Shown here piece by piece: positions 1-7,797 of a stretch of DNA of 64,000 nt (the first letter of the stretch is position 1; each line of letters starts with the position of its first letter). Made by a program: the position numbers and the translations under genes. The notes below the pieces were generated by a model. That model saw nothing but the letters and a program-made list of their open reading frames with translations. It searched no databases and was not told where the DNA came from. This stretch comes from Butyrivibrio sp. FCS014. GTDB lineage: Bacteria; Bacillota; Clostridia; Lachnospirales; Lachnospiraceae. Where the stretch lies: contig NZ_JAHA01000019.1 in the NCBI RefSeq assembly GCF_000526935.1, forward strand, positions 1,054,001-1,118,000, written 5' to 3'.

Positions 1-39
1 CATTCGTTTAATCATTGGTATTTCTCCGGGTCATAAAGA

Positions 40-1452
40 TCAAAAATCCATATACATATAGTCTGCGGCATCATACCCGGGGCCGTAGATTCCAAGGAGA
101 ACTATGGCCAGTATCAGGGCGTATTCAATAAGATACCTGACTATCGGAGGGATCTTCTGCAGTGCCTCCCCAAAAGGAATCTTCATCTTTGTCATGAAAA
201 GATCCATAAAGAAGACTACAAAGGCATACACAAATATGTTACGGTCAAAGGGCTTTACCCCAAGCTCAATAGTCTGAGTCGGAAGCGGAATCTCTCCGGT
301 ACTGAATCTCAGCATCCTGGTGATAAAGCTCAATGCAAATTTTGTGCTCGGAGCCCCAAAGAATATCCAGGCAAAGGCCACACACAAGAATGTGATCACA
401 GTCCCAAGTATCCTGTTTGGCTTTATGTTGCGGGATGACAAGATCGCACCTGCGACGCTGTAGATGCCGTGAAGCAATCCCCAGATGATAAAGCTTAGTC
501 CCGCTCCATGCCATAATCCGCAGATCAGGAAGACTATCATGGTGTTCAGAAGCTTTCTTACAAAGCCCTTTCGATTTCCTCCCAGGGGAATATAAATATA
601 CTCCTTGAGCCATGATGACAATGATATATGCCATCTTCGCCAGAAGGTCGCTATGTCAGGGGAAAGATATGGGGCGTTAAAGTTCTCTGTCAGCCTGATA
701 CCAAGAACCCTGCTGACTCCCACAGCTATGGCACTATACCCGGCAAAGTCACAGTAGATCTGAAGGGTATACATGAGCATCCCGGCAAAAAGCCACTGGC
801 TGCCGTAAATATGGGGATATCCTAAAAGCTTAGGCGTGTACATAGCCAGTCTGTCCGCCACTACGGTCTTCATGAAGAATCCGTAAAGGATCGTAGGGAA
901 CGCTATGGACAATCTGTTGTCCTCATCCAGATATACCTTGTGAAGGCTCTTTATCTGCGAAAGAAGCTTTTCGGGCGATTCTATAGGTCCGCTCACAAAC
1001 TTCGGAAAGAAGCACATGTACAGCATAAAGAACAGCAGGTTCTTTTCAGCGCTCATTTTCCCGCGATAAATGTCCACGATGTAAGCTATTGCCTGGAAGA
1101 TGTAGTAGGAAAAGCCGATCGGCATTATCAGTTCCCTGAAAATATTGTCGGAAAAGTTCCATTTTGCCACATGTTTAAGAACGAACAGGGAAAAGACACA
1201 GCTCATGACCCCGACCACCATGAATAGCCGGGCAAGGGTCTTATTCTTTTTGGCAAAAGAGCCTTCTATGAGCCCCCAAATATAGACAAGAACGGAAGTT
1301 GCCAATACCCAGAAGCATGAGTTTCTGTCAAGGTAAGCTATAAACGCAATGCTGGCTGCCAAAAGGAAATATGCCCTGGCGCGCCTGCGGATTGTATAAA
1401 AGATTAAAAAGACAACGCCCACAAAGACGAAGCTTTCTATGCTGAATGTCAT
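40..1452 (-). CDS. MBOAT family O-acyltransferase
   Basis: A 470-residue polytopic membrane protein of the membrane-bound O-acyltransferase family (AlgI/PatA/DltB type). These proteins pass acyl groups across the membrane for transfer to extracellular glycans. The family signature is visible around residues 270-292 (FWRRWHISLSSWL, then YIPLGGNRKG), followed by the catalytic histidine in GLWHG (His315) and a second conserved His at 328. Length is normal for the family. The ATG is preceded by a good ribosome-binding site (GGGGAG). It is separated from the upstream RNase J gene by a terminator, so it probably starts another transcription unit or is controlled through that leader. No SGNH partner is visible beside it; one could lie beyond position 1. 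The acyl acceptor cannot be told from the sequence. Confidence 0.93.
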   Translation of the reverse strand: MTFSIESFVFVGVVFLIFYTIRRRARAYFLLAASIAFIAYLDRNSCFWVLATSVLVYIWGLIEGSFAKKNKTLARLFMVVGVMSCVFSLFVLKHVAKWNFSDNIFRELIMPIGFSYYIFQAIAYIVDIYRGKMSAEKNLLFFMLYMCFFPKFVSGPIESPEKLLSQIKSLHKVYLDEDNRLSIAFPTILYGFFMKTVVADRLAMYTPKLLGYPHIYGSQWLFAGMLMYTLQIYCDFAGYSAIAVGVSRVLGIRLTENFNAPYLSPDIATFWRRWHISLSSWLKEYIYIPLGGNRKGFVRKLLNTMIVFLICGLWHGAGLSFIIWGLLHGIYSVAGAILSSRNIKPNRILGTVITFLCVAFAWIFFGAPSTKFALSFITRMLRFSTGEIPLPTQTIELGVKPFDRNIFVYAFVVFFMDLFMTKMKIPFGEALQKIPPIVRYLIEYALILAIVLLGIYGPGYDAADYMYMDF

Positions 1453-1482
1453 GACTCCCCTTCTCCCTTAAACTGAACAAAT

Positions 1483-1534
1483 AAAAAAGCAGAATACGAA
1501 AAGAAGGCATCTAGTGCCTATTTTCGTATTCTGC
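1483..1534 (-). terminator. Rho-independent terminator between RNase J and MBOAT
   Basis: On the minus strand a long stem pairs GCAGAATACGAAAA (arm 1489-1502) with its complement at 1521-1534. An inner AGGCA/TGCCT pairing sits around a short loop, and the 3' side runs directly into six T residues. This is a classical intrinsic terminator for transcripts coming from RNase J. It ends only about 30 bases before the ATG of the next MBOAT gene, so it could also work as an attenuator. Confidence 0.85.
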
Positions 1535-1662
1535 CATGTATACACGTTTCTTTTCACAATCCGGGTACTCGCTCTGATAAAGGCGGAGCGACGTAAGCGG
1601 TATCATAAAAGCATTGACCTTGCGGCCGCATAACAGCGCAAATTATTTAAATCAATTAAGCA
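1483..1662 (-). ncRNA. Candidate structured leader or small RNA of about 180 nt
   Basis: The gap between RNase J and the MBOAT gene has a candidate promoter at its left side in the direction of transcription (1698-1669) and a strong terminator at its end (1534-1483). In between are further short stems, for example TCGCTC pairing with GAGCGA, separated by eleven bases. I do not recognise a known riboswitch or small-RNA family. It may be a stand-alone transcript, a leader that controls the MBOAT gene, or simply the RNase J 3' untranslated region. Confidence 0.3.
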
Positions 1663-1668
1663 AGTAAT

Positions 1669-1698
1669 ATTATAGCATAACGTCGGTGATAAGGACAA
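1669..1698 (-). promoter_or_regulatory. Candidate promoter inside the 3' end of RNase J
   Basis: On the minus strand TTGTCC (1698-1693) and a perfect TATAAT (1674-1669) are separated by 18 bases. The -10 box overlaps the RNase J stop codon. The spacing and -10 are good and the -35 is weak. It would start a transcript about 130 bases before the terminator stem. Confidence 0.4.
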
Positions 1699-3367
1699 TG
1701 ACTATCGGGCCCTTACCGGTATTATCCTTTATCAGATCTTTGGCGATGCGCTCTACTCCCCGGGACATTCTTTCGTCCCTGACGCCCTGTCCGATGCACC
1801 TTGCAATTTCCCCGGACACAGCGGTTTCAAGTGCCCCTTTAAGCCCCTGATATTTTTTCTCATCAACAAAGCCGCGACTGGTGATATTTATTCCGGATGC
1901 AAGACGCCCTGTCATCTTGTCTATGCAGACCTCGATGACTACAACTCCTGACTCCGAGAGCCGCTCTCTGTCCCTGATAATGGTGCGGTCGATCCTGGTT
2001 CTCTCGCTGCCATCCACCAGAATGTCGTGAAGAGAAATGTGATCTGTAACAGAGCAGGTGATGTCGTCAGGTGTTGAAGTGTCCGAATCCGACTGTTCTT
2101 CCGGGGCTCTTGCCAGCTCCACCACATCGCCGTTATCGATGAGGAATATATTCTTTGCGGGGATACCCACTTCAGCTGCTATTCTCTTGGCTTCACGTCT
2201 GTATCTGTACTCGCCGTGGGCGGGAATAACATAACTAGGGTGGAGTACTGCAAATAGGAGTTTCAGTTCTTCTGCACAGGCGTGACCTGTGGCGTGAAGA
2301 TCTTGGAAAACTACTGTTGCCCCCTGCTCCTCGAGGCTGTTCAGGGTTCTGTTGAATTCTACCTCATTACCGTGGATTGCGATGGAACTGAAAAGGACAA
2401 CATCATTCTCTTTTATCCTGATTCCGGGATGGCTTCCCTGAGCGATTTCGGAAATACACTGCACAGACTTTCCGTGACTTCCGGTGGTAAGGAAGATGAT
2501 CTCGCCGTCTTCATAATCATTCATCCTGTCGGCGCTGACTATCATATCCTCAGGGACATCCACGTAGCCCAGTTTCCCGGCTTCGCTGAATACTTCCAAC
2601 ATCAGCTCGCCTTCCATCACCATCTTTCTTCCGTATTTGCCCGCCAGATTGATGATCTGTTGTATCCTGTCCATATTGGTGGCAAAGGTAACGATGATGA
2701 GCCTGCTTCCACGGTATCTGCTGAACATGACATCCAGCTGTTCATAGACATAGAGTTCCGATCTGGAAAAGCCTTCTGTCATTGCGTTTGTGCTGTCTGA
2801 AAGAACTGCCAGAACTCCCTTGCTTCCAAGGGCTGTGATCCTGGAGATGTCGCCCATTTTTCCTGTAACCGGGGTCATATCCAGCTTAAAGTCGCCGGTA
2901 TTGAAGATTATTCCCAGCGGCGTATAGATTGCCAGCATGGCTGAGTCGGGGATACTGTGGCTGGCCTTTATGAACTCGACCTTGAAATCCCCCACGACTA
3001 TCGTGGCACCCTGCTTTATCACTCTGGTCTTAATGCCCTTTATTCCAAAGTCGGAGAGTCTTTTTTCCACAAGGGCAATAGTCAGAGGCGTGCCGTAAAC
3101 CGGCACCTTCATTTCTCCCAAAATATAAGGCAGAGCCCCGATGTGATCCTCGTGGCCGTGAGTCAGAACAATACCCTTAAACTTATCCCTGTTCTCCTCA
3201 AGGTAAGTCGTGTCGGGGATCATCGCCGTCACTCCGGGCATATTGTCCGGCGGAAAAGACATTCCGCAGTCGATGGCTATAATGCTGTCCTTTGACTCTA
3301 TCAGAGTCATGTTCATTCCGATCTTATCAAATCCCCCAAGGGGGATAATACGTACGCTGTCTGTCAT
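1670..3367 (-). CDS. rnj: Ribonuclease J
   Basis: A 565-residue metallo-beta-lactamase/beta-CASP ribonuclease. Enzymes of this family have 5'-to-3' exonuclease and endonuclease activity and act in mRNA decay and rRNA maturation in Gram-positive bacteria. The zinc-binding motif HGHEDH is at residues 70-75, followed by NTGDFK and the beta-CASP region with conserved His/Asp motifs (SSIAIHGNE, PAHGEYRY). The C-terminal domain of about 100 residues is present. Length agrees with RNase J1/J2. The ribosome-binding site is poor, and the small gene upstream ends eight bases before the ATG, so translation may be coupled. It is a housekeeping enzyme at the end of a polysaccharide operon. Nothing in the sequence says whether it is J1 or J2. 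Confidence 0.97.
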   Translation of the reverse strand: MTDSVRIIPLGGFDKIGMNMTLIESKDSIIAIDCGMSFPPDNMPGVTAMIPDTTYLEENRDKFKGIVLTHGHEDHIGALPYILGEMKVPVYGTPLTIALVEKRLSDFGIKGIKTRVIKQGATIVVGDFKVEFIKASHSIPDSAMLAIYTPLGIIFNTGDFKLDMTPVTGKMGDISRITALGSKGVLAVLSDSTNAMTEGFSRSELYVYEQLDVMFSRYRGSRLIIVTFATNMDRIQQIINLAGKYGRKMVMEGELMLEVFSEAGKLGYVDVPEDMIVSADRMNDYEDGEIIFLTTGSHGKSVQCISEIAQGSHPGIRIKENDVVLFSSIAIHGNEVEFNRTLNSLEEQGATVVFQDLHATGHACAEELKLLFAVLHPSYVIPAHGEYRYRREAKRIAAEVGIPAKNIFLIDNGDVVELARAPEEQSDSDTSTPDDITCSVTDHISLHDILVDGSERTRIDRTIIRDRERLSESGVVVIEVCIDKMTGRLASGINITSRGFVDEKKYQGLKGALETAVSGEIARCIGQGVRDERMSRGVERIAKDLIKDNTGKGPIVIVLITDVML

Positions 3368-3375
3368 AGTTCTTT

Positions 3376-3642
3376 TTAACTTTCAACAAGATTTCCTGCC
3401 TCGGCCAGTTCCTCATATATCTTCTCAGGATCAAACTCAGGAGCATATTTACCGGCTACGTCGTATATCTCCTGAATGGTCTCTTCATCTTCGACCAGAT
3501 CCCGGGCGATCTGAGCCACATCCTGACCTAAGGTCATTTTTTTGCAGACTTGCTTTATAAGCTTTATCTCTTCGCCTTCATCTCGGCCGTTCTGCTTCAC
3601 TTCCTGATAGTTGAAGCCTTCCCACTCATCAAATAATCCCAT
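3376..3642 (-). CDS. Small protein resembling the C-terminal tail of Rpn/YhgA-type nucleases
   Basis: An 88-residue acidic protein. The ATG at 3642 is chosen because GGAGG lies seven bases upstream; a longer in-frame ORF has no such site. It opens with MGLFDEWEGF, then a charged segment with EEGE-like character, then two short helical stretches containing ARDLVEDEETIQEIYDVA. The arrangement resembles the degenerate charged tail that follows the nuclease domain of Rpn/YhgA-like proteins in clostridia, but no nuclease domain is present. It is therefore either a remnant or an independent small protein. It lies between the glycosyltransferase tail remnant and RNase J. Function unknown; the family comparison is from memory and weak. 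Confidence 0.6.
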   Translation of the reverse strand: MGLFDEWEGFNYQEVKQNGRDEGEEIKLIKQVCKKMTLGQDVAQIARDLVEDEETIQEIYDVAGKYAPEFDPEKIYEELAEAGNLVES

Positions 3643-3693
3643 AGGCTGCCTCCTCTTTATCTTATCCATCATGTTCTGGATGTGGGTGTCAAC

Positions 3694-3882
3694 TTACTGC
3701 GTCCTTAAGCTGGAATAGCCTTCCACATTCAGGCTGTAGTCGCTGCGGTCAAGGGAGAAGTTGGGATTGTAGTACGGATTTCCCTTATCAAGTACTTCCT
3801 TCCACTTGGTGCGGAAATGCTCAGACTCTATCTCGTAGCGCTTTGCGTTCTTGCCTTCGAGGTCGAGGCCGCGAGACAGAGA
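3694..3882 (-). pseudogene. C-terminal remnant of a family 2 glycosyltransferase
   Basis: 62 codons plus stop that match the last 62 residues of the glycosyltransferase at 5604-7730, with one amino-acid difference (N for D in the DKG-PYYNPNF segment). At the DNA level roughly twenty positions differ, nearly all synonymous. The homology begins directly after the stop codon of the polytopic gene at 3884, and there is no start or ribosome-binding site of its own. It is the tail of a former full-length paralogue whose front has been lost or replaced. Confidence 0.9.
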
Positions 3883-3883
3883 T

Positions 3884-5590
3884 TTATTTTGCCTTGAAAC
3901 CGTCTTCAAAACTGTCGCCTCTAAGCTCGGTGCGCTCAGCCATCATTCCGTAGCAGCTGCCAGGGTAGACATGATAGCTGTTTACTTCGTCAATTCCGGC
4001 TATATAGATTGTCTGTCCGTTCATATCCATGGTGCTCATATCGCTCTTAGGGAATTCAACCGGAACAAGGTAGTAGTCGTCAGTGATGTAATGTTTCACA
4101 AACACCAGATCATCGGTGAAATACCTGTCTATCCAGCTAAAGAAGTTTATGGCGATAAGAGCAGCCAGAAAGGCTAACACGATGTTCTTTTTCCTTGCGA
4201 TTACATCAAGGGCATCTCCCATGACACACAGGGGCAAAAGAAGCATGAATGCCAGGCCGTATCTGATGAAGGGCGCTGTCATAAACCACATCACAAGATT
4301 CACCAGTATAGCCATATAGAAAGCCGGAAGGGCGGGATTGGTTGTCTTTTCCCTGATCCTGCCAACAACGCCCAGAATTAGCAGCGGAATCGCCACAATC
4401 TGTGAGTAGCACAACATCTCTTCATAATGCTGCTTGTTTTCCCACCAGGGGCCTATCCACTGGCTAACGCTAAGGTCCACCTTATTCACGTCAAAGAGAC
4501 ATCTGCCCCAGACCTTTATCTGGTCCGAATCGATCTTCATATACTCAGCAGGGATCTTCCAGTCAAAGTTAAAAAGGTCTATCGCAGAAACCGGGTAGAA
4601 GAGCCAGCCTGACAGTATCACGTTTCGCACCAAATAGGGCAGAAACGAAAGGAATCCTATAAGCAAGAAGAATGTAAGCTCCTTCCACATTTTCTTTTTC
4701 ACGAGCGCTATAAAGGGCAGTGTCGCAAGGAGTACCACCATAGCTGCAGACAGCTTCATGCTGACAACAAAGATGGCAAGAACCGAAAGATATCCGTAAT
4801 ATGCAATGTCCTCTCTCCGGTCAAAAGAATTTACGGCCACCTCCTCAGCGTATGTGATCCATCCACAGAATATATAAAGAACCATGAACATGGTACTGTA
4901 ATCCGTTGCCGGGGACTGAAGGCCGGTCATATTACCGAAAGCATAGATGAGGATGGCAACTCTCGCCATGTCTCCGCCGTGTTTTCCGTGCCTGGTGAAA
5001 TCGAAAAGTCCGTCTATTGCATAGATGGTAAAAAGAACCATCAAGAATCCTGTCATGGTGTGAAGTGCAAAAGGCAGGATAAAGCTCAGGGTAAAGAGAG
5101 CGCAAAGAGGCAGATAGGAACTGTTGTACGCGTAATGAAGCTGAAGATTACCCAGCCCCTTTAATACTCCGTACTCCTCAATGAGTCTGATCGCCTGAGC
5201 ATGGTAGATTCCGGTATCGGTATGGAATGTTCCCCTTGATGTAAAGAAAGCACCGGCCACGATAACAGCAGCAAACAGGATCAGCCTGTTACCGCGAAGT
5301 TTCCGTATAACTGAAGTAACAATAGCCTTTATCTCGTCCCGATTAAAGAATGCGGTAACTATGGCAACTGCAAGCATGATAGCATGACAGACTGCACCGA
5401 CCTTATAAAATATGCTGAAAGTTTCAGCATACACTGTCAGGGTCACAAGGCCGGTGACAATGTAGCCGGTATATCCGATATGCTTATATCCTGGAACGGG
5501 AATAAGCTTTGAGAGCGCTTTGTTTACAGCGATTCCTATTGAAAGACATATTGCCGCTATATAGATCCAACTAATAACAACAACTACCAT
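3884..5590 (-). CDS. Polytopic membrane protein, GT-C-like
   Basis: A 568-residue integral membrane protein with about a dozen hydrophobic segments. A periplasmic-type loop after the first quarter contains RGTFHTDTGIYHAQ, with acidic residues in the first large outer loop, as seen in GT-C fold glycosyltransferases. A soluble C-terminal tail of about 70 residues follows. AAGGA lies upstream of the ATG. It sits exactly between a full glycosyltransferase gene and a duplicated fragment of that gene's 3' end, so it was probably inserted or exchanged as a cassette. No catalytic motif proves activity. A glycosyltransferase using polyprenyl-phosphate sugars, or another envelope membrane protein, are both possible. 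Confidence 0.8.
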   Translation of the reverse strand: MVVVVISWIYIAAICLSIGIAVNKALSKLIPVPGYKHIGYTGYIVTGLVTLTVYAETFSIFYKVGAVCHAIMLAVAIVTAFFNRDEIKAIVTSVIRKLRGNRLILFAAVIVAGAFFTSRGTFHTDTGIYHAQAIRLIEEYGVLKGLGNLQLHYAYNSSYLPLCALFTLSFILPFALHTMTGFLMVLFTIYAIDGLFDFTRHGKHGGDMARVAILIYAFGNMTGLQSPATDYSTMFMVLYIFCGWITYAEEVAVNSFDRREDIAYYGYLSVLAIFVVSMKLSAAMVVLLATLPFIALVKKKMWKELTFFLLIGFLSFLPYLVRNVILSGWLFYPVSAIDLFNFDWKIPAEYMKIDSDQIKVWGRCLFDVNKVDLSVSQWIGPWWENKQHYEEMLCYSQIVAIPLLILGVVGRIREKTTNPALPAFYMAILVNLVMWFMTAPFIRYGLAFMLLLPLCVMGDALDVIARKKNIVLAFLAALIAINFFSWIDRYFTDDLVFVKHYITDDYYLVPVEFPKSDMSTMDMNGQTIYIAGIDEVNSYHVYPGSCYGMMAERTELRGDSFEDGFKAK

Positions 5591-5603
5591 TACTTATCCT
5601 TCC

Positions 5604-5792
5604 TTACTGGGTTCTAAGGCTTGAGTATCCCTCAACATTCAGACTGTAGTCGCTGCGGTCAAGGGAGAAGTTGGGATTGTAGTAAGGATCTCCCTTATCA
5701 AGTACTTCCTTCCACTTGGTGCGGAAGTGCTCGGATTCTATCTCGTAGCGCTTTGCGTTCTTGCCTTCAAGGTCAAGACCCCTGGACAATGA
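5604..5792. repeat. Direct repeat partner of 3694-3882
   Basis: This 189-base 3' end of the glycosyltransferase gene is repeated at 3694-3882 at close to 90 percent identity by eye. The two copies flank the complete polytopic gene 3884-5590 and could serve as substrates for homologous recombination that would delete or exchange it. Confidence 0.85.
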
Positions 5793-7730
5793 CTCATAGT
5801 GGAACAGCTCAGCAAATGGAGTGAATACGTTGAGGTATCCCTTGTCGCGGAGTTTCAGGCAGAAGTCAACATCGTTGAGACTTACCTGGAAGCTCTCGTC
5901 AAAGCCGCCGACTTCATCGAACTTGGCTCTTGATACCATGAGGCAGGCGCCGGTTACGGCGCTGACATCCTGAGCGTAGCAAAGGCGGCCCATGTAGCCG
6001 AGGTTCATGCCGGCCTGTCCGTAGTGGGAATGGCCTGCAGTTCTGTGGGCACCAAGTTTAAGCACAACTCCTGCGTGCTGGATCTTGCGGTCCGGGAAAT
6101 AGAGCTTGCCGCCTACTGCTCCCACATCTGATCTCTGGGCGTACATCAGGAGTTCCTCCATCCAGTTCACGGTGATGACCTGGGTGTCGTTGTTAAGGAG
6201 GATGATGTATTCCCCAGTGGACTGGGATACTCCGTAGTTCACGACAGCAGAGAAATTAAAGGGTGCGTCGTAGGTTGCATCGGCCTTGGCAGATGCTGCT
6301 GATGCAGTCTGTTCTGTGCCGGCGCCAGCTGCAGCCTTCTGCGCAGGAATCTCTCCTGCTTTTTTAGCGGCGGTGAAATCAACAACCTTAACGATGTCTT
6401 TGAGAGCTCCTGTTCTAAGCTCCTCGTAGTATCCGCGGATCTCGCTGCCCTTAGAGTTATTCTCAACAACAATTATTTCGTAGTTGTCGTATACGGACTT
6501 CTCATAAATTGAACTAATGCAGCGGCGCAGGTCCTCCGCATGCTCGCAGTTGGGTATGATTATGGAGATCTTGGGGGTTCCTTTGACCTCGTAAGTAATC
6601 TTGAAAATAGTCTCAAATGCCCTTGTGCTGGTGATCTTGAAATGATCATAGCCGTGGCGGCGAAGATGGTCAGCTACAGCTCCCTTAGCCGCATCGATGG
6701 CATAGGGCTTAGCACTGATGTCAGATGCAACGCTGCCTGCGTGGCTTCTCCAGTAATAAAGGAGCTTTGGCACATGCACGATGTGCTCAGCTCTGTCGGT
6801 AAGGCGCAGGATCATGTCGTGGTCCTGGCTTCCGTCAAACTTGGGCCTGAAGAGCTCTGTGCCGTCAAGGAGAGTTCTTTTGAACACACTGAAATGGCAG
6901 ATATAGTTGTTGGCCCTTAAGTTATCAATTGCATAATCGGGCTTGAAGTGCATGGTTATCATCTTGTTGATGTCATCGCCCTTGAAGGTGGTCTCATCGC
7001 AATAGATGTAATCAGCATTCTGCTCGTTGATGGCCTTCACATACCAATAGAGCACCTCGGGATGGAGAATGTCATCGTGGTCGAAGAGTCCTATATACTC
7101 GCCGTCAGCAAGTTCAAGGCAGTGGTTGGTGTTGCCGGCAATACCTTCGTTCTTGGCGAGCTTTTGATATTTGATCCTGCAATTGTCAGTGTTCTTAAGT
7201 GCTCTCGGGTCCGCCTGATACTCTTTTACAATGGTCTGAACAAGTCCAACATGCTCGTCATCGGAACCATCTGCAAGACACAGCTGCCAGTTCCCATAGG
7301 TCTGGGCAAGTACCGACTCGATCATGTCTCTTAAGAACTTCTCAGGTGTGTTGTAGAGCGGAACCAGAATAGAGATAAGAGGCATCTTCTCGAATACGGC
7401 GCTTTCCTGCTCCTTCCTCGTCTCCTCGGAAGGGAAGCTCTCTGTGCCGTAGTGAGTCATGGCTCTTTTCTCGACCTGCTTGTACTTGATCTTGGCGATG
7501 ACGCCCTTGAGGGATCCCTGATTCTTGATCCTGTCCCTCTGGCGGATCACCCAGTGCATGGCATTTCGCGCCGGTGTGGAGGCTTTCCAGATGGGATTGT
7601 TCTTAATCCTGTTAAGCTTGAATTCAAGCTCCTGGTTCTTATCCTCCAGCTCAGCAATCCTGCCCGCCAGATCTGCAGTTTTTAATTTCTCCCGCTCGTA
7701 GGCGGCCTTGTAATCCATTTCCTGTGACAT
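5604..7730 (-). CDS. Double-domain family 2 glycosyltransferase
   Basis: A 708-residue cytoplasmic glycosyltransferase, probably building the polysaccharide exported by the adjacent Wzm/Wzt. A start at 7730 is chosen because GAGG precedes it; an upstream ATG at 7757 lies inside a hairpin and lacks a site. An N-terminal coiled coil (LAGRIAELEDKNQELE) is followed by a first GT2 domain with LADGSDD and the DXD-like FDHDDI. A second GT2 domain begins at SIIIPNCEH and contains ILLNNDTQV and NDVDFC. An Ala/Lys-rich low-complexity insert of about 35 residues interrupts the second domain just before NFSAVVNYG. Rhamnosyltransferase activity fits the nearby rmlABC genes but is inference. Its 3' end is duplicated at 3694-3882. 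Confidence 0.9.
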   Translation of the reverse strand: MSQEMDYKAAYEREKLKTADLAGRIAELEDKNQELEFKLNRIKNNPIWKASTPARNAMHWVIRQRDRIKNQGSLKGVIAKIKYKQVEKRAMTHYGTESFPSEETRKEQESAVFEKMPLISILVPLYNTPEKFLRDMIESVLAQTYGNWQLCLADGSDDEHVGLVQTIVKEYQADPRALKNTDNCRIKYQKLAKNEGIAGNTNHCLELADGEYIGLFDHDDILHPEVLYWYVKAINEQNADYIYCDETTFKGDDINKMITMHFKPDYAIDNLRANNYICHFSVFKRTLLDGTELFRPKFDGSQDHDMILRLTDRAEHIVHVPKLLYYWRSHAGSVASDISAKPYAIDAAKGAVADHLRRHGYDHFKITSTRAFETIFKITYEVKGTPKISIIIPNCEHAEDLRRCISSIYEKSVYDNYEIIVVENNSKGSEIRGYYEELRTGALKDIVKVVDFTAAKKAGEIPAQKAAAGAGTEQTASAASAKADATYDAPFNFSAVVNYGVSQSTGEYIILLNNDTQVITVNWMEELLMYAQRSDVGAVGGKLYFPDRKIQHAGVVLKLGAHRTAGHSHYGQAGMNLGYMGRLCYAQDVSAVTGACLMVSRAKFDEVGGFDESFQVSLNDVDFCLKLRDKGYLNVFTPFAELFHYESLSRGLDLEGKNAKRYEIESEHFRTKWKEVLDKGDPYYNPNFSLDRSDYSLNVEGYSSLRTQ

Positions 7731-7746
7731 AATTTCCTCGTAAATC

Positions 7747-7797
7747 TTCAAAGTCATAGCTTGCTCGCTGCAAGCAGCAGCAAGCTATGACCTTGAA
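7747..7797 (-). other. Long intergenic hairpin between two glycosyltransferase genes
   Basis: Arms 7747-7765 and 7779-7797 are complementary over 19 positions with one G-U wobble in the minus-strand RNA, and the loop can pair again (GCTGC/GCAGC). The structure spans the stop codon of the upstream gene and ends before the ribosome-binding site of the next. It lacks a T-run, so a transcript-stability or segmental-processing element is more likely than a terminator. Confidence 0.75.
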
